Origin: Bin55 sp965116055
GTDB taxonomy: Bacteria > Pseudomonadota > Gammaproteobacteria > Pseudomonadales > Azotimanducaceae
Assembly: GCA_965116055.1 (NCBI GenBank)
Contig: OZ220466.1
Location: 1,612,001 to 1,676,000, forward strand
Direction of reading: 5' to 3'
DNA length: 64,000 nucleotides
The translations under genes and the position numbers were made by a program. The notes beneath the pieces are model-generated. The model worked only from the letters and a program-made list of their open reading frames with translations. It was not told where the DNA came from and made no database searches. This document shows, one piece after another, positions 43,205 to 51,997 of this stretch (the first letter of the stretch is position 1; the number at the start of each line of letters is the position of its first letter).

Positions 43205-44011
43205 ATGACTGGTAAGCTGGATGGTAGAGTTGCCTACATCTCAGGCGGCACGAGCGGTATTGGTGCCGCGACGGCAGAGGTATTTGCGCTTGAAGGCGCT
43301 CAGGTTGTAATCACTGGCAGGTCGCATGAAAAAGGCACGAAGCTAGCGGAGTCGCTCGGATCTCGCGTCAACTACCAACATGCCGATGTATGCGTAGAGC
43401 GTGATATCGAACGCACAATTGAATATACGGTTCAGCGCTTCGGTCGTCTCGACATCTTGTTCAACAACGCGGGTGGTCCAACTGTTGGTGAAGTCGCTGA
43501 AATTACAAGCGAGCAGATCGACTATGGCGTGAAGTTACTTCTTAGTAGCGTGATGCTCACGACGCGCTATGCGGTTGAACCAATGAGCCAAAGTGGTGGT
43601 GGCTCAATCATCAACAACTCAAGCATCGCGGGATTGCGTTACAACCAAGGCAACATACTGTATTCCGTACTCAAGGCGGCAGTCACTCACTATACCAAAA
43701 TGGCGGGCGTGGAGCTTGGACCGAAAAAGATCCGGGTCAACACGATCTCACCAGGCGCGATAGCAACGCCGATATTTTGGGGTGGATCGGCACGGGCCAA
43801 TGCTCTACCAGATGCAGAAAACGAGCGGAAAATGAAAAAACTGCAAAGGAATCTTGCACGGGCCACGCCGATACCGCGCAGCGGGCTTGCCATGGACATT
43901 GCAGAAGCTGCCTTATTTTTAGCGAGCGACGCTGGAAGCTATGTGAATTGCCACGATTTTGTAGTTGATGGCGGTCGTACCTCAATGTTCTTTGAACCGC
44001 CGGTTAACTAG
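43205..44011 (+). CDS. SDR family dehydrogenase
   Basis: Short-chain dehydrogenase of 268 residues, third gene of the MaoC-pair operon (7-base gap), so probably a hydroxyacyl-CoA or alicyclic-alcohol dehydrogenase. SGGTSGIGAAT is at 13-23, ITGR near 36-39 suggests NADP(H), NNAGG near 88-92, the catalytic serine region INNSSIAG near 138 and YSVLKAA with the YxxxK pair near 155-159. The insertion after TPIFWGG (about 190-215) with many charged residues is longer than usual. Confidence 0.85.
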   Translation: MTGKLDGRVAYISGGTSGIGAATAEVFALEGAQVVITGRSHEKGTKLAESLGSRVNYQHADVCVERDIERTIEYTVQRFGRLDILFNNAGGPTVGEVAEITSEQIDYGVKLLLSSVMLTTRYAVEPMSQSGGGSIINNSSIAGLRYNQGNILYSVLKAAVTHYTKMAGVELGPKKIRVNTISPGAIATPIFWGGSARANALPDAENERKMKKLQRNLARATPIPRSGLAMDIAEAALFLASDAGSYVNCHDFVVDGGRTSMFFEPPVN

Positions 44012-44028
44012 CGCACTGTAAATATCCG

Positions 44029-45273
44029 TTAGTTTTTTCTAACGTCTTTAAACGGACCCGTGTCAGTACGCGGTTCCTTCGGCATCCCAAGAACTCGTTC
44101 GCTAATGATGTTACGTTGAATTTCGTCCGTGCCTCCTGCAATTGAGATAGCCGGAACTGATAGCAAGATTTCAGAAATGATTCCGCCTTCTGGACTATCT
44201 TCGCCTGCAGTCATTGCATCAATCCCAGTGATCATGGTATGGACTTTTGAAGCTTGTTTCGCGATGTTGCTCCCAGCCAGCTTTCCTAAAGATCCCTCTG
44301 GACCTTGAGGTTGACCTTGTTGATGAGCCGCATGGGCGCGTAACGCAGTCCATTCCGCGCAGCGCGAAAGAATAAGCAATTTGGCAATTTCTTGCCTGGT
44401 CACCGGATCTTTGATAGCGCTGGTTTTAATCGCCCGCGGCATGACGAGATCCACGCGCCCCGCGCGTTGCGGATACCACGTATATGGTTCCAAGAGAATC
44501 TTGTTTTCGTCAGCTACTTGCTTGTAAATGCTGCCTTGGTTATGGTCGGGACGACTTGTATCGCTAAAGATATTACCAGCGTTTCGACGTTCATGCATCA
44601 GAGTAGTCATTGCAATCTGCCAACCGTCGCCGTTTTTTCCGACTTGATCGTCTCGGTGTACTGTCGCATCGTTGAAAAACACTTGGTTGAATGATGCATG
44701 CCCATTCATTTGTTTTAGTGGATGGACCGCGACGCCTTCCTGACGAAGATTCAGAATGAAATAGGATAGTCCCTGGTGTTTGGGTAAGTCCCAATCATGT
44801 CTCGCCAGTAATAACCCGAAATCGGCGTGATGCGCCGAGGTTGTCCACACCTTCTGGCCATTAATCACCCAGCGATCGCCTTTCAACTCGGCACGCGTCG
44901 TTGCACCGGCCAGGTCCGACCCGCTCCCGGGTTCGCTAAATAACTGACACCAAGTTTCTTCTCCCGTCAAAATCTTGCGAAGATAGCGTTCTTTTTGAGC
45001 GTCGTTTCCGTGAGCTAGCAATGTTTCTGCAGCTAGCAATCGAATGCCTGTCCGTGCGACGGAGACCGCTCCCACGCGAGCGAATTCCTTGACCACGATA
45101 CTGAGGAGAGATTGGGGCATATTGCGTCCGTACCATCGCTCAGGCCAGCTGGGCATGCCCCATCCAGCGTCGATAAGTCTATTTCGCCAATCTAATAGAT
45201 CCGCGTTCGGATCCCAGTTTGCCTCAAGGAAGGCTCTGACTTCACTTCTTACCTGAGACGCTTCCCAATTCAT
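44029..45273 (-). CDS. Acyl-CoA dehydrogenase, large-type subunit
   Basis: FAD-dependent acyl-CoA dehydrogenase of 414 residues, last gene of a minus-strand operon. WCQLFSEPGSGSDLAG (about 112-127) is the FAD/substrate signature, and the C-terminus has IAGGTDEIQRNIISERVLGMP. Where medium-chain enzymes have the catalytic base (the YEGT glutamate), this protein has AGGT, as in actinobacterial enzymes of steroid side-chain degradation that form mixed complexes. It starts one base after the stop of a second acyl-CoA dehydrogenase gene, so a heteromeric enzyme is likely. Substrate unknown. Confidence 0.85.
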   Translation of the reverse strand: MNWEASQVRSEVRAFLEANWDPNADLLDWRNRLIDAGWGMPSWPERWYGRNMPQSLLSIVVKEFARVGAVSVARTGIRLLAAETLLAHGNDAQKERYLRKILTGEETWCQLFSEPGSGSDLAGATTRAELKGDRWVINGQKVWTTSAHHADFGLLLARHDWDLPKHQGLSYFILNLRQEGVAVHPLKQMNGHASFNQVFFNDATVHRDDQVGKNGDGWQIAMTTLMHERRNAGNIFSDTSRPDHNQGSIYKQVADENKILLEPYTWYPQRAGRVDLVMPRAIKTSAIKDPVTRQEIAKLLILSRCAEWTALRAHAAHQQGQPQGPEGSLGKLAGSNIAKQASKVHTMITGIDAMTAGEDSPEGGIISEILLSVPAISIAGGTDEIQRNIISERVLGMPKEPRTDTGPFKDVRKN

Positions 45274-45274
45274 G

Positions 45275-46411
45275 CTATTGGTGATTCTCCGAAATTCCGT
45301 TCATCCGATTGAGGAGTTCCTCTCGATGCCATTCCGAGGTACCAAATAGCACTTCCGAACTTTTGGCTCGCTTAAACCAGAGATGCGTGTCGTTTTCCCA
45401 CGTGAAGCCAATCCCGCCGTGAATTTGAATCGCGTCGGATGCGGCTTGCATATAGGCATCATTAGCTGCAGCTTTTGCAATAGACGCATATTCGTACATT
45501 TCGTTCTCGTGCAAGGCGCAAGCTTGGGCCGCTCGATAAGCAGCAGACTTAGCAAGCTCGGTAGTCAACAATAAGTCGGCACATTTGTGTTTGATAGCCT
45601 GCATCGAGCTGATAGTTCGTCCAAATTGCACACGTTCGTTGGCGTAAGCAACCGAACTTTCAAGTAATTGCTGTGTACCGCCAGCCATTTCATTTGCGAG
45701 CGCAACATATGCCAATGCCAGGAATCGGTAAAACGTTTCGGATCCACGGTCAGTCGCCGATAGCAGTTCAACCGGTACAGCATCGAACTCAATACGTGCG
45801 ATGCGCCGGGTTGAGTCGATGCCTTGTAGCAGGGTTTTGGATATGCCTGAATTTTGTGTTTGCGCTAACCAAAATTTCGGCGGTCCATCCGGTTGGTTTG
45901 CGTCCTTTGCGATTAATACGAACTGATCAGCTGCCATACCGTCAATAACGTTATGTTTAACTCCTGAAAACGTTCCGTCATGCACGACCTGCTTGATGGC
46001 ATCAATGTTCGTACGATTGCTGTCTTCGTATACACATACTGTAACGACGGTATCTCCCGTAACGATCTTTGGGATCAGTTGCGACTTTTGAGTCTCGGAT
46101 CCGGCCAACAGAAGCGCATTGACAGCTAAAACATTGGACATGAGATAGGGCGATGGGTACAGCGCCCGACCCATTTCCTCTAGGACAATGCACAACTCGA
46201 CGTAACTAAGACCTACACCTCCGAAATCTTGCGGCACATGCACGCCCCCGATGCCAAGCTCGGATAACAGACGTTGATAAATCGTTCGATCGTAACCAAG
46301 TGGATCATCCATCAACTCACGTGTGCGTTTGGTGTTCGCATGATCATGCAAGAATCGGCGTGTCGAATCACGCAGCTGCAATTGCTCATCCGAAAATGCG
46401 TAAGTAGTCAC
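45275..46411 (-). CDS. Acyl-CoA dehydrogenase, second subunit
   Basis: Acyl-CoA dehydrogenase fold, 378 residues. The N-terminal helical domain (DEQLQLRDSTRRFLHDHA) and middle beta domain are present, but the usual FAD signature is weakened, and the C-terminus reads GGIGFTWENDTHLWFKRAKS followed by LFGTSEWHRE instead of the EGT motif. This divergent form is typical of the partner subunit in alpha2beta2 acyl-CoA dehydrogenases. It is separated by one base from the other dehydrogenase gene and follows the PhyH gene after a 66-base gap containing a hairpin. Confidence 0.85.
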   Translation of the reverse strand: MTTYAFSDEQLQLRDSTRRFLHDHANTKRTRELMDDPLGYDRTIYQRLLSELGIGGVHVPQDFGGVGLSYVELCIVLEEMGRALYPSPYLMSNVLAVNALLLAGSETQKSQLIPKIVTGDTVVTVCVYEDSNRTNIDAIKQVVHDGTFSGVKHNVIDGMAADQFVLIAKDANQPDGPPKFWLAQTQNSGISKTLLQGIDSTRRIARIEFDAVPVELLSATDRGSETFYRFLALAYVALANEMAGGTQQLLESSVAYANERVQFGRTISSMQAIKHKCADLLLTTELAKSAAYRAAQACALHENEMYEYASIAKAAANDAYMQAASDAIQIHGGIGFTWENDTHLWFKRAKSSEVLFGTSEWHREELLNRMNGISENHQ

Positions 46412-46438
46412 GATTTACGGCCTTTTAAGAAACATCAC

Positions 46439-46471
46439 CGGCAGAAGGCGATGCTCTACAGCATCTTGCCG
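46439..46471. repeat. Intra-operon hairpin between PhyH and acyl-CoA dehydrogenase genes
   Basis: GATGCT (46450-46455) and AGCATC (46460-46465) form a perfect 6-bp stem with a CTAC loop. It is extended by CGGCA at the left and TGCCG at the right across a small bulge. It is the only sizeable gap in the operon and may tune the expression of the genes after it. No T-run is present. Confidence 0.35.
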
Positions 46472-46477
46472 ATTGGC

Positions 46478-47632
46478 TCACAGTCCTAACGCGTACATGT
46501 TGTAGTTCTTAAGCAAGGATTCACGCGTTGACGGATTGAATCGATTCTCTTCAATCTCGTCCTTCAAAGGTTGGTAGCAGTATGGTTTCTCATGGGCGAA
46601 ATGTTGTCGTCGCGCGTCAACGGCTAAAGGGATCAGGCGTGAACTACGATGTATATGCGCTTCGTCATAACGTACGCGGCGATTGGAACCAAACGATGTT
46701 TCAGCATTCAAAACGGCGTGGCGCATATGAAAACCGTGTACAACGGTAACCCGACGTTGAGTTGAAGTATTCGGAAAACTGCCATGCAACGCTTGTCGAT
46801 TGCAAATCGCCACGTCACCAGCGTTGCATAGCATAGGTACTGCTTCGGGTAACCTATCGGTACCCGCATCTGCGACCCGTTTGCGAATGTCGATCTTGCC
46901 CAGCTTATGGGATCTCGGTACGACCCATAGCGCGTTTTCAGCGGTTGTGTCGTACAGTTGCGTCATAAAGTTGAAACCATGAATGTCCTCATGCCAGTCC
47001 GGCCGGTGCCACAGCGTGGTGCCATCCTGGTGCCAGGACACAGCGGTACCTAGTTGAGGTTCTTTGATCCAGATCGCATCCGTGAAGGGCGTGAAGTCAA
47101 CACCGTTCAACGCTTCAGCGACCTTGAGCAATTTTGGGTTGCCATAGTGCCGCAAACATGAGTCCATGAGTTGACATATTCCTGCAATAAAGAATATCGT
47201 CTCGTTGGGTGCATCTTCGGCGGGAATCGGCTCGCTCATCTTCGTCTCGTAGCGACCGTTCGCAGCGTCGGTGCCGCCGTACGGATCCGATAGCGGCTTG
47301 GCGAATTTGAATGGTGGGAATTTGAAATCCAACCCTATGGCCGGATCGCCATTTGCATCAACGCTGGATTTGGCATGAGTCGGCGCTCGGGCAAGAACTG
47401 CGTTGAATTCTGTACGCATTTCTTCTAATTCGACCGGCTTGATCGGTTGCTCGAATATATAAAAGCCGATTTCTCGGTAGATTCGAATGATGTCGCTCTT
47501 GACATAGCCCTGTCGGTCGAATTCGAGCGGTCCGCGATTGTTTAGGGCGAGGGCGCGCTCGGCGCCACGCGCACAATAATCGTCGATTTCGTTCCTAGAG
47601 GGACTATGAGTTGTGCCTGAATCAGTTTTCAT
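46478..47632 (-). CDS. Phytanoyl-CoA dioxygenase (PhyH) family oxygenase
   Basis: Non-haem Fe(II)/2-oxoglutarate dioxygenase-like protein of 384 residues. The start at 47632 is preferred because it overlaps the hydratase stop by one base (TAATG); the frame is open 5 codons further. The facial-triad HxD is in VSWHQDGTTLW, and a distal histidine lies in RQALHGSFPN with a following basic residue for 2-oxoglutarate (QRRVTVVHGFH). Hydroxylation of an acyl-CoA or small carboxylic substrate is expected. It is the fourth gene of the operon that begins with a TauD-type dioxygenase, so two oxygenases are made together. Confidence 0.83.
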   Translation of the reverse strand: MKTDSGTTHSPSRNEIDDYCARGAERALALNNRGPLEFDRQGYVKSDIIRIYREIGFYIFEQPIKPVELEEMRTEFNAVLARAPTHAKSSVDANGDPAIGLDFKFPPFKFAKPLSDPYGGTDAANGRYETKMSEPIPAEDAPNETIFFIAGICQLMDSCLRHYGNPKLLKVAEALNGVDFTPFTDAIWIKEPQLGTAVSWHQDGTTLWHRPDWHEDIHGFNFMTQLYDTTAENALWVVPRSHKLGKIDIRKRVADAGTDRLPEAVPMLCNAGDVAICNRQALHGSFPNTSTQRRVTVVHGFHMRHAVLNAETSFGSNRRVRYDEAHIHRSSRLIPLAVDARRQHFAHEKPYCYQPLKDEIEENRFNPSTRESLLKNYNMYALGL

Positions 47633-48438
47633 TACGAACCTTGCCAATCTGGTGTGCGTTTTTCAGCGAATGCTCGCGGGCCTTCAATGGCATCGTTTGA
47701 ATGAGCTCGTCGTCGTTCCCATTCATACGATGTGTAAAAAGCTTGAGCAAGCGGCATGTCCAAGCCGCGCATCGTGGCTTCCTTCGTAGCTCTTACCGAA
47801 AGCGGCGCGCATTTCAAGATATCTTTGACGTAGGCATCGACAGTGGTTTGTAGTTGCCCTGAAGCACAAACTTCGTTGACTAAGCCAAGTTCATACGCTC
47901 GCTGCGCCGGCATGTGGCGACCGGTAAGCAGATAGCCCATAGCTACTTTCAGCCCAATCTGCCGAGGTAATCTGTGCACACCGGCAGCACCCGCGATGAG
48001 TCCCCTGCGCGGTTCAGGTAATCCCAATTCCGCGCTTTCCACGGCGATGATGATGTCGCATGCCATTGCTAACTCTAATCCACCGCCGAGGGCGTAACCA
48101 TTCACGGCGGCAATGACTGGTTTTGGAAAATGCCATCGTTCTGTCAAAGATGTCGTTTCCGCTTCCATACGTTGCCACTTTTCGCGCAAAGCAGGCGTTG
48201 CGTCACGCGCTCTAGCTCGGTGCTTTAGATCAGCACCGGCGCAAAACGCACGATCCCCAGTTCCTGTGACAACTGCAACCCAGATATCTGGATCCGATTC
48301 AATGGTATCCCACCGCTGCGATAACTCCCACCGGATCTCTGGATTCAGTGAGTTCATCGCTTCGGGTCGATTGAGCGTGACTCGAGCTACGTGCTTGTCG
48401 ATCTCAAACTTGGTAACTGAGAATTCATGGTCGATCAT
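47632..48438 (-). CDS. Enoyl-CoA hydratase/isomerase family protein
   Basis: Crotonase-fold enzyme of 268 residues with the oxyanion-hole segments DRAFCAGADLKHRA (about 62-75) and NGYALGGGLELAMACD (about 113-128). The glutamates used for hydration in classical enzymes correspond to positions around GLPEPRRG, where E is present; full catalytic assignment is not certain. The ATG overlaps the stop of the small membrane-protein gene by one base and its own stop overlaps the PhyH start by one base, showing tight coupling in the operon. Confidence 0.87.
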   Translation of the reverse strand: MIDHEFSVTKFEIDKHVARVTLNRPEAMNSLNPEIRWELSQRWDTIESDPDIWVAVVTGTGDRAFCAGADLKHRARARDATPALREKWQRMEAETTSLTERWHFPKPVIAAVNGYALGGGLELAMACDIIIAVESAELGLPEPRRGLIAGAAGVHRLPRQIGLKVAMGYLLTGRHMPAQRAYELGLVNEVCASGQLQTTVDAYVKDILKCAPLSVRATKEATMRGLDMPLAQAFYTSYEWERRRAHSNDAIEGPRAFAEKRTPDWQGS

Positions 48439-48833
48439 TATTCGGTTTCAACGGTAGGTTGAGTAATCTCTTGGTAGTTACGACGGTTCGACGCTTGTTG
48501 GGCCAAATCTTCTACAACTGTTTCGCGCCAATCCTCGACGTTTTCGGTGCAACGCAGCGATTCGAGCGCTGGTTCGCTTGAAATATCACGACGCAGACTA
48601 GGATGGCCGGCGCGAGTCATTTCGTTACAACGTTCAAGCATCTCATCATAACCAACTCGCGAGTAACTGTCAGCTTCGAACGCGAGAAATCGACAAACAC
48701 AGCTTTCAACTTCAATAGGATACTTACTTTCGAGATTACCAACGAACCCGTAAACAGATATTAGGGTTCCTAAACCAAACAGGGCTATCAGGGCTCCTAA
48801 GCCAATCAGGGCATATCCAAATGCACGTTGCAA
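48438..48833 (-). CDS. Small membrane-anchored protein of unknown function
   Basis: A 131-residue protein that begins with a hydrophobic helix (about 4-35, GYALIGLGALIALFGLGTLI), followed by a soluble, acidic part with four cysteines (two close together in ESCVCRF, one near 70, one near 95). The helix has no clear cleavage site, so the soluble part should be periplasmic and anchored; the cysteines could form disulfides. The TTG start lies one base after the TauD stop and the gene stop overlaps the hydratase ATG. I recognise no family. Its place inside a catabolic operon suggests a role in uptake or electron transfer, but that is inference. Confidence 0.65.
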   Translation of the reverse strand: MQRAFGYALIGLGALIALFGLGTLISVYGFVGNLESKYPIEVESCVCRFLAFEADSYSRVGYDEMLERCNEMTRAGHPSLRRDISSEPALESLRCTENVEDWRETVVEDLAQQASNRRNYQEITQPTVETE

Positions 48834-48834
48834 T

Positions 48835-49647
48835 TTAGCTTGGCACGTCGCCTTTCACGACGACTCGATGCATGGTGCGAGGTTCATCGTAGTCCAGAAT
48901 CGCCGTATGCATCACGGACCGATTGTCCCAAATGACAAAATCGCCGGGCCGCCATTGATGGCGATAGCAAAACTCCTCGGTTATCGCGTGGAGCCAGAGC
49001 GGAAACAAGATATTAAGTGATTCCTGTTCCGGCACACCGACAATATGGGTCGTAAATTCTGGGTTGACATAAAGGGCTTGCCGTCCGTTTTCATTGTGCG
49101 TCCTCACGACCGGATGGACGGAATCGGGTACGTTTGGCCCGAATCCCTTCCCAGTATGGTTCGCGCGCAACTTGAGTAATTGCTCCGATTCGGGTAGATA
49201 CCGCCGATGGGAGCGTCGTCGATCCTTTCGCACCCGTTCGAGATGTTCCCAGGCAAGGTGTTGATTGGTGTAGCCAGTGTCGCCGCCAAAACTCGGTATC
49301 TTGCGCGCATGAAGCATGGTAATCCAAGGTGGTGTAGGGTGCCAAGTCATATCGGAATGCCACGCACCAAAAACTTGATTCTTGGCTCGACCATTTCCTG
49401 CTAGTACTTGCACATGCGGATTGCTACGCTTAAGCGACGCCGGGTGGGTCAGCAAGTCGCCCCACAACATACCGAAAGATTGTTGCTCTTCCTCGCTTAA
49501 GTCCTGATTGCTAATACAGATGAGATGGTGCTCGTTCAATAAACCTCGAAGCTCCGCAGCCATAGTGGCGTCGGCGCGTTGTAGATCAAGATGTCCAATA
49601 CGCACGCCCATGGCGGGCGAAAGTCGCTCAATCTGCATGACGTTCAT
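48835..49647 (-). CDS. TauD/TfdA family 2-oxoglutarate dioxygenase
   Basis: Fe(II)/2-oxoglutarate dioxygenase of 270 residues. The iron-binding HxD is in GAWHSDMTWHPTPP near 92-105 and the distal histidine in RSVMHTAILDYDEPRTMHRV near 243-262, with the arginine for 2-oxoglutarate nearby. Family members hydroxylate sulfonates such as taurine or herbicide acids such as 2,4-D; the residues do not fix one. First gene of the minus-strand operon running to 44029. A good TTGACA box lies upstream (49671-49676), but no convincing -10 was found. Confidence 0.88.
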   Translation of the reverse strand: MNVMQIERLSPAMGVRIGHLDLQRADATMAAELRGLLNEHHLICISNQDLSEEEQQSFGMLWGDLLTHPASLKRSNPHVQVLAGNGRAKNQVFGAWHSDMTWHPTPPWITMLHARKIPSFGGDTGYTNQHLAWEHLERVRKDRRRSHRRYLPESEQLLKLRANHTGKGFGPNVPDSVHPVVRTHNENGRQALYVNPEFTTHIVGVPEQESLNILFPLWLHAITEEFCYRHQWRPGDFVIWDNRSVMHTAILDYDEPRTMHRVVVKGDVPS

Positions 49648-49765
49648 ATAGAGGCATAATGCATTGAACTTGTCAATATGAATGAATATCCAAGAGCTTT
49701 ATACATAAGTCAGGATCTTCGTATCGAATGCTTAGCGCGACGGTCTCTATGATTGTTACTTCGCA

Positions 49766-50830
49766 TTGATCTCAGAAATCGAAAAAACCATGGCCGATAT
49801 CGCCAACGACCCAAGAATTGACCCACGTCTCAAGCAAATGCTGAGCGCTTTTCCGGCGGTCCCTAATCCCGGTGACGTATCGGATCGTGAGACATTGTTA
49901 AGGGAAGCGAACACACCGGAGGCGATCGCAAACATGCGTCAAGTCGAGGCTGCTTTCGCTGGGATGGATGCGGCGCCGATAGCACCCCAAGAAGGTATAG
50001 AGTTAACCACGCGTACCGCCGTTTCGCAACCAGACAGCAATTCGGTGAATCTGCAAATCATTCGTCCCAAAACAGATGCTGTGTTGCCGTGTGTGTACTA
50101 CATCCATGGCGGCGGGATGGCATCCATGTCATGTTATTACGGCAACTATCGGGCTTGGGGAAAGATCATTGCATCGCAAGGAGTCGTCGTCGTGATGATC
50201 GATTTTCGAAACTGCTTGACGTCTTCGTCCGTACCAGAAGTTGCACCATATCCTGCCGGTCTGAACGATTGTGTTTCGGTTCTTCGTCAATTACCGAGCT
50301 TGGCCGATGAGTTGAATTTCGATAGTACATCTATCATCATTGCTGGCGAGAGTGGCGGCGGAAATCTCACGCTTGCTACAGGCCTTCGGCTGCTTAAAGA
50401 TGGTGACATTGACATCGTGCAAGGGCTCTATGCGTTGTGCCCATATATTGCTGGTCGTTGGCCTATGGAAGAAAACCCTTCGTCAATCGAAAATAACGGA
50501 ATATTGCTTGATTTGCACAACAACCGAGGCGCGATGGGTTACGGCATCGCTGAACTGGAAAACAAAAACCCATTAGCTTGGCCGGGCTTTGCACAAGAAG
50601 ACGATGTCCGCGGATTACCACCCACCATGATTAGCGTGAATGAATGTGATCCACTTCGTGATGAGGGCATTAACTTTTATCGATTGCTGCTGCGTGCCGA
50701 TGTGCGTGCATTCTGTCGGCAAGTTATGGGAACAACGCACGCTGCAGAGATATTTCCTGTTGCATGTCCGGAAATAGCGCGAGAAACTGCCGTTAGTATC
50801 GCAGCGTTTGCGCGTGGTGATACGCGCTAG
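49766..50830 (+). CDS. Alpha/beta hydrolase (HSL-family esterase)
   Basis: Serine esterase of the hormone-sensitive-lipase group. The oxyanion HGGG is near residues 113-116 and the nucleophile motif GESGGG near 194-199. The catalytic aspartate is in NECDPLRDEG near 295 and the histidine in GTTHAAEIF near 330. Starting with TTG at 49766 gives 354 residues; the ATG at 49790 (MADIANDPRIDP) gives 346 and may be the real start. It is divergent from the TauD operon. It may release an acid from an ester or lactone for the neighbouring oxygenases; this is inference. Confidence 0.85.
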   Translation: MISEIEKTMADIANDPRIDPRLKQMLSAFPAVPNPGDVSDRETLLREANTPEAIANMRQVEAAFAGMDAAPIAPQEGIELTTRTAVSQPDSNSVNLQIIRPKTDAVLPCVYYIHGGGMASMSCYYGNYRAWGKIIASQGVVVVMIDFRNCLTSSSVPEVAPYPAGLNDCVSVLRQLPSLADELNFDSTSIIIAGESGGGNLTLATGLRLLKDGDIDIVQGLYALCPYIAGRWPMEENPSSIENNGILLDLHNNRGAMGYGIAELENKNPLAWPGFAQEDDVRGLPPTMISVNECDPLRDEGINFYRLLLRADVRAFCRQVMGTTHAAEIFPVACPEIARETAVSIAAFARGDTR

Positions 50831-50842
50831 ATCCGATTTTGA

Positions 50843-51985
50843 CTAAGCGCCTATCGTATCCCTATGGTGTTCGTTCATGCGAGAGACGGTTTGCTTAATC
50901 GCTAGATTACGTCTAACGGTTTCACGCATGCCATGCCACTCGTGCCACATATTGCACATGGCGTATTTCGAGCGTTCCCACGGGTTATTACCGGATTCGA
51001 ACGCTAGCCACTGACCGCGTTGTCCTCGATCTGGATGATCGGTCACGCCGTTCACCATCTTATCCGGTTGGCGAGCCTTGTTTCGCAGTCGAAAAATGAC
51101 GGTCTTACGCGACTCCTTCCCTAGTTCGTTGCGAGTGCCCGAATGCGGTATGTGGTACATCGCGATACACACATCGCCTGGTTCCATGAGGATTTGTGTC
51201 GGTCGCGGCCAGAACTTGCCATCGGGCGTCGATTCAGCATCCGAGTCGATAAATTTGCTTCGAACCGCCTCTGGGAGGTAGACCAGCCCGCAGCGATTCG
51301 GAGCTTTGAAATTCAAACGTGGCCAACCGGGCCCTTCGACACCTAAATGATTATTTGTGTCTCGCTGCCACCGAAAGAACCTTTCGACTTCGTGATGCGA
51401 TCCTTTCAATAATGACGTTTGACCGCAGCCTTCTTGCGTCTGGTCGTTGAGACAAACGAATACGAATGCAGTAAAACTTCCGAGGCCGAGCGTCATGTCC
51501 GGATCCTGAAACATGGGGACCATGTTATGTCCAATGACGTCAGGACTCCTTCCAAGATCGCCATTCGGTCCGCTAGCAATATAGCGTCGGTAAATTTCTT
51601 GTTCAGTGCCTTGCTGTACTTCTTGAGGGACAGCGATGGTCATACTGCCGTCGACATGAGACTCTGACCCGAAATAAGGCATATCTCGGTCGCGATATCC
51701 AAGATTGTTGAATCGATTGCTAGGCTTTCGAACGGGCAAAATGCCCATTTGACAGACTTTTGGCGGATCAAAATAACCCATCGCCTCCTGCAAGATCGGT
51801 GCGACCGATGATGCATTGACAAGATCCGTCATAGCTTGATTCGTGCCCACAACCTGCGGTTGTTCCGCCTGATTGATGCAATTGAGAGCGGCATCTACCA
51901 AGCGTTCGTCAACCGCGTGCTTAACGACTACGTAACCGTCGTCATAAAGTGATTGTTTTTGCGTCGCTGAGAGATGCTCCGCCAT
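50843..51985 (-). CDS. Phytanoyl-CoA dioxygenase (PhyH) family oxygenase
   Basis: Second PhyH-type 2-oxoglutarate dioxygenase in the window, 380 residues. The HxD is in SESHVDGSMT near 109-118 and the distal histidine in MYHIPHSGTRNE near 280-291, with the 2-oxoglutarate arginine nearby. It is not close to the other PhyH protein by eye. It lies 12 bases behind an amidohydrolase gene and is probably co-transcribed, so hydrolysis and hydroxylation of one substrate may be linked. Its stop converges with the esterase gene at 50830. Confidence 0.83.
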   Translation of the reverse strand: MAEHLSATQKQSLYDDGYVVVKHAVDERLVDAALNCINQAEQPQVVGTNQAMTDLVNASSVAPILQEAMGYFDPPKVCQMGILPVRKPSNRFNNLGYRDRDMPYFGSESHVDGSMTIAVPQEVQQGTEQEIYRRYIASGPNGDLGRSPDVIGHNMVPMFQDPDMTLGLGSFTAFVFVCLNDQTQEGCGQTSLLKGSHHEVERFFRWQRDTNNHLGVEGPGWPRLNFKAPNRCGLVYLPEAVRSKFIDSDAESTPDGKFWPRPTQILMEPGDVCIAMYHIPHSGTRNELGKESRKTVIFRLRNKARQPDKMVNGVTDHPDRGQRGQWLAFESGNNPWERSKYAMCNMWHEWHGMRETVRRNLAIKQTVSRMNEHHRDTIGA

Positions 51986-51997
51986 GGTCTTTGTTGC

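Noticed and set aside
49671..49676. Promoter of the TauD operon based on a perfect TTGACA
   Set aside because: No acceptable -10 at 16-18 bases; the predicted start of transcription would fall on the start codon.
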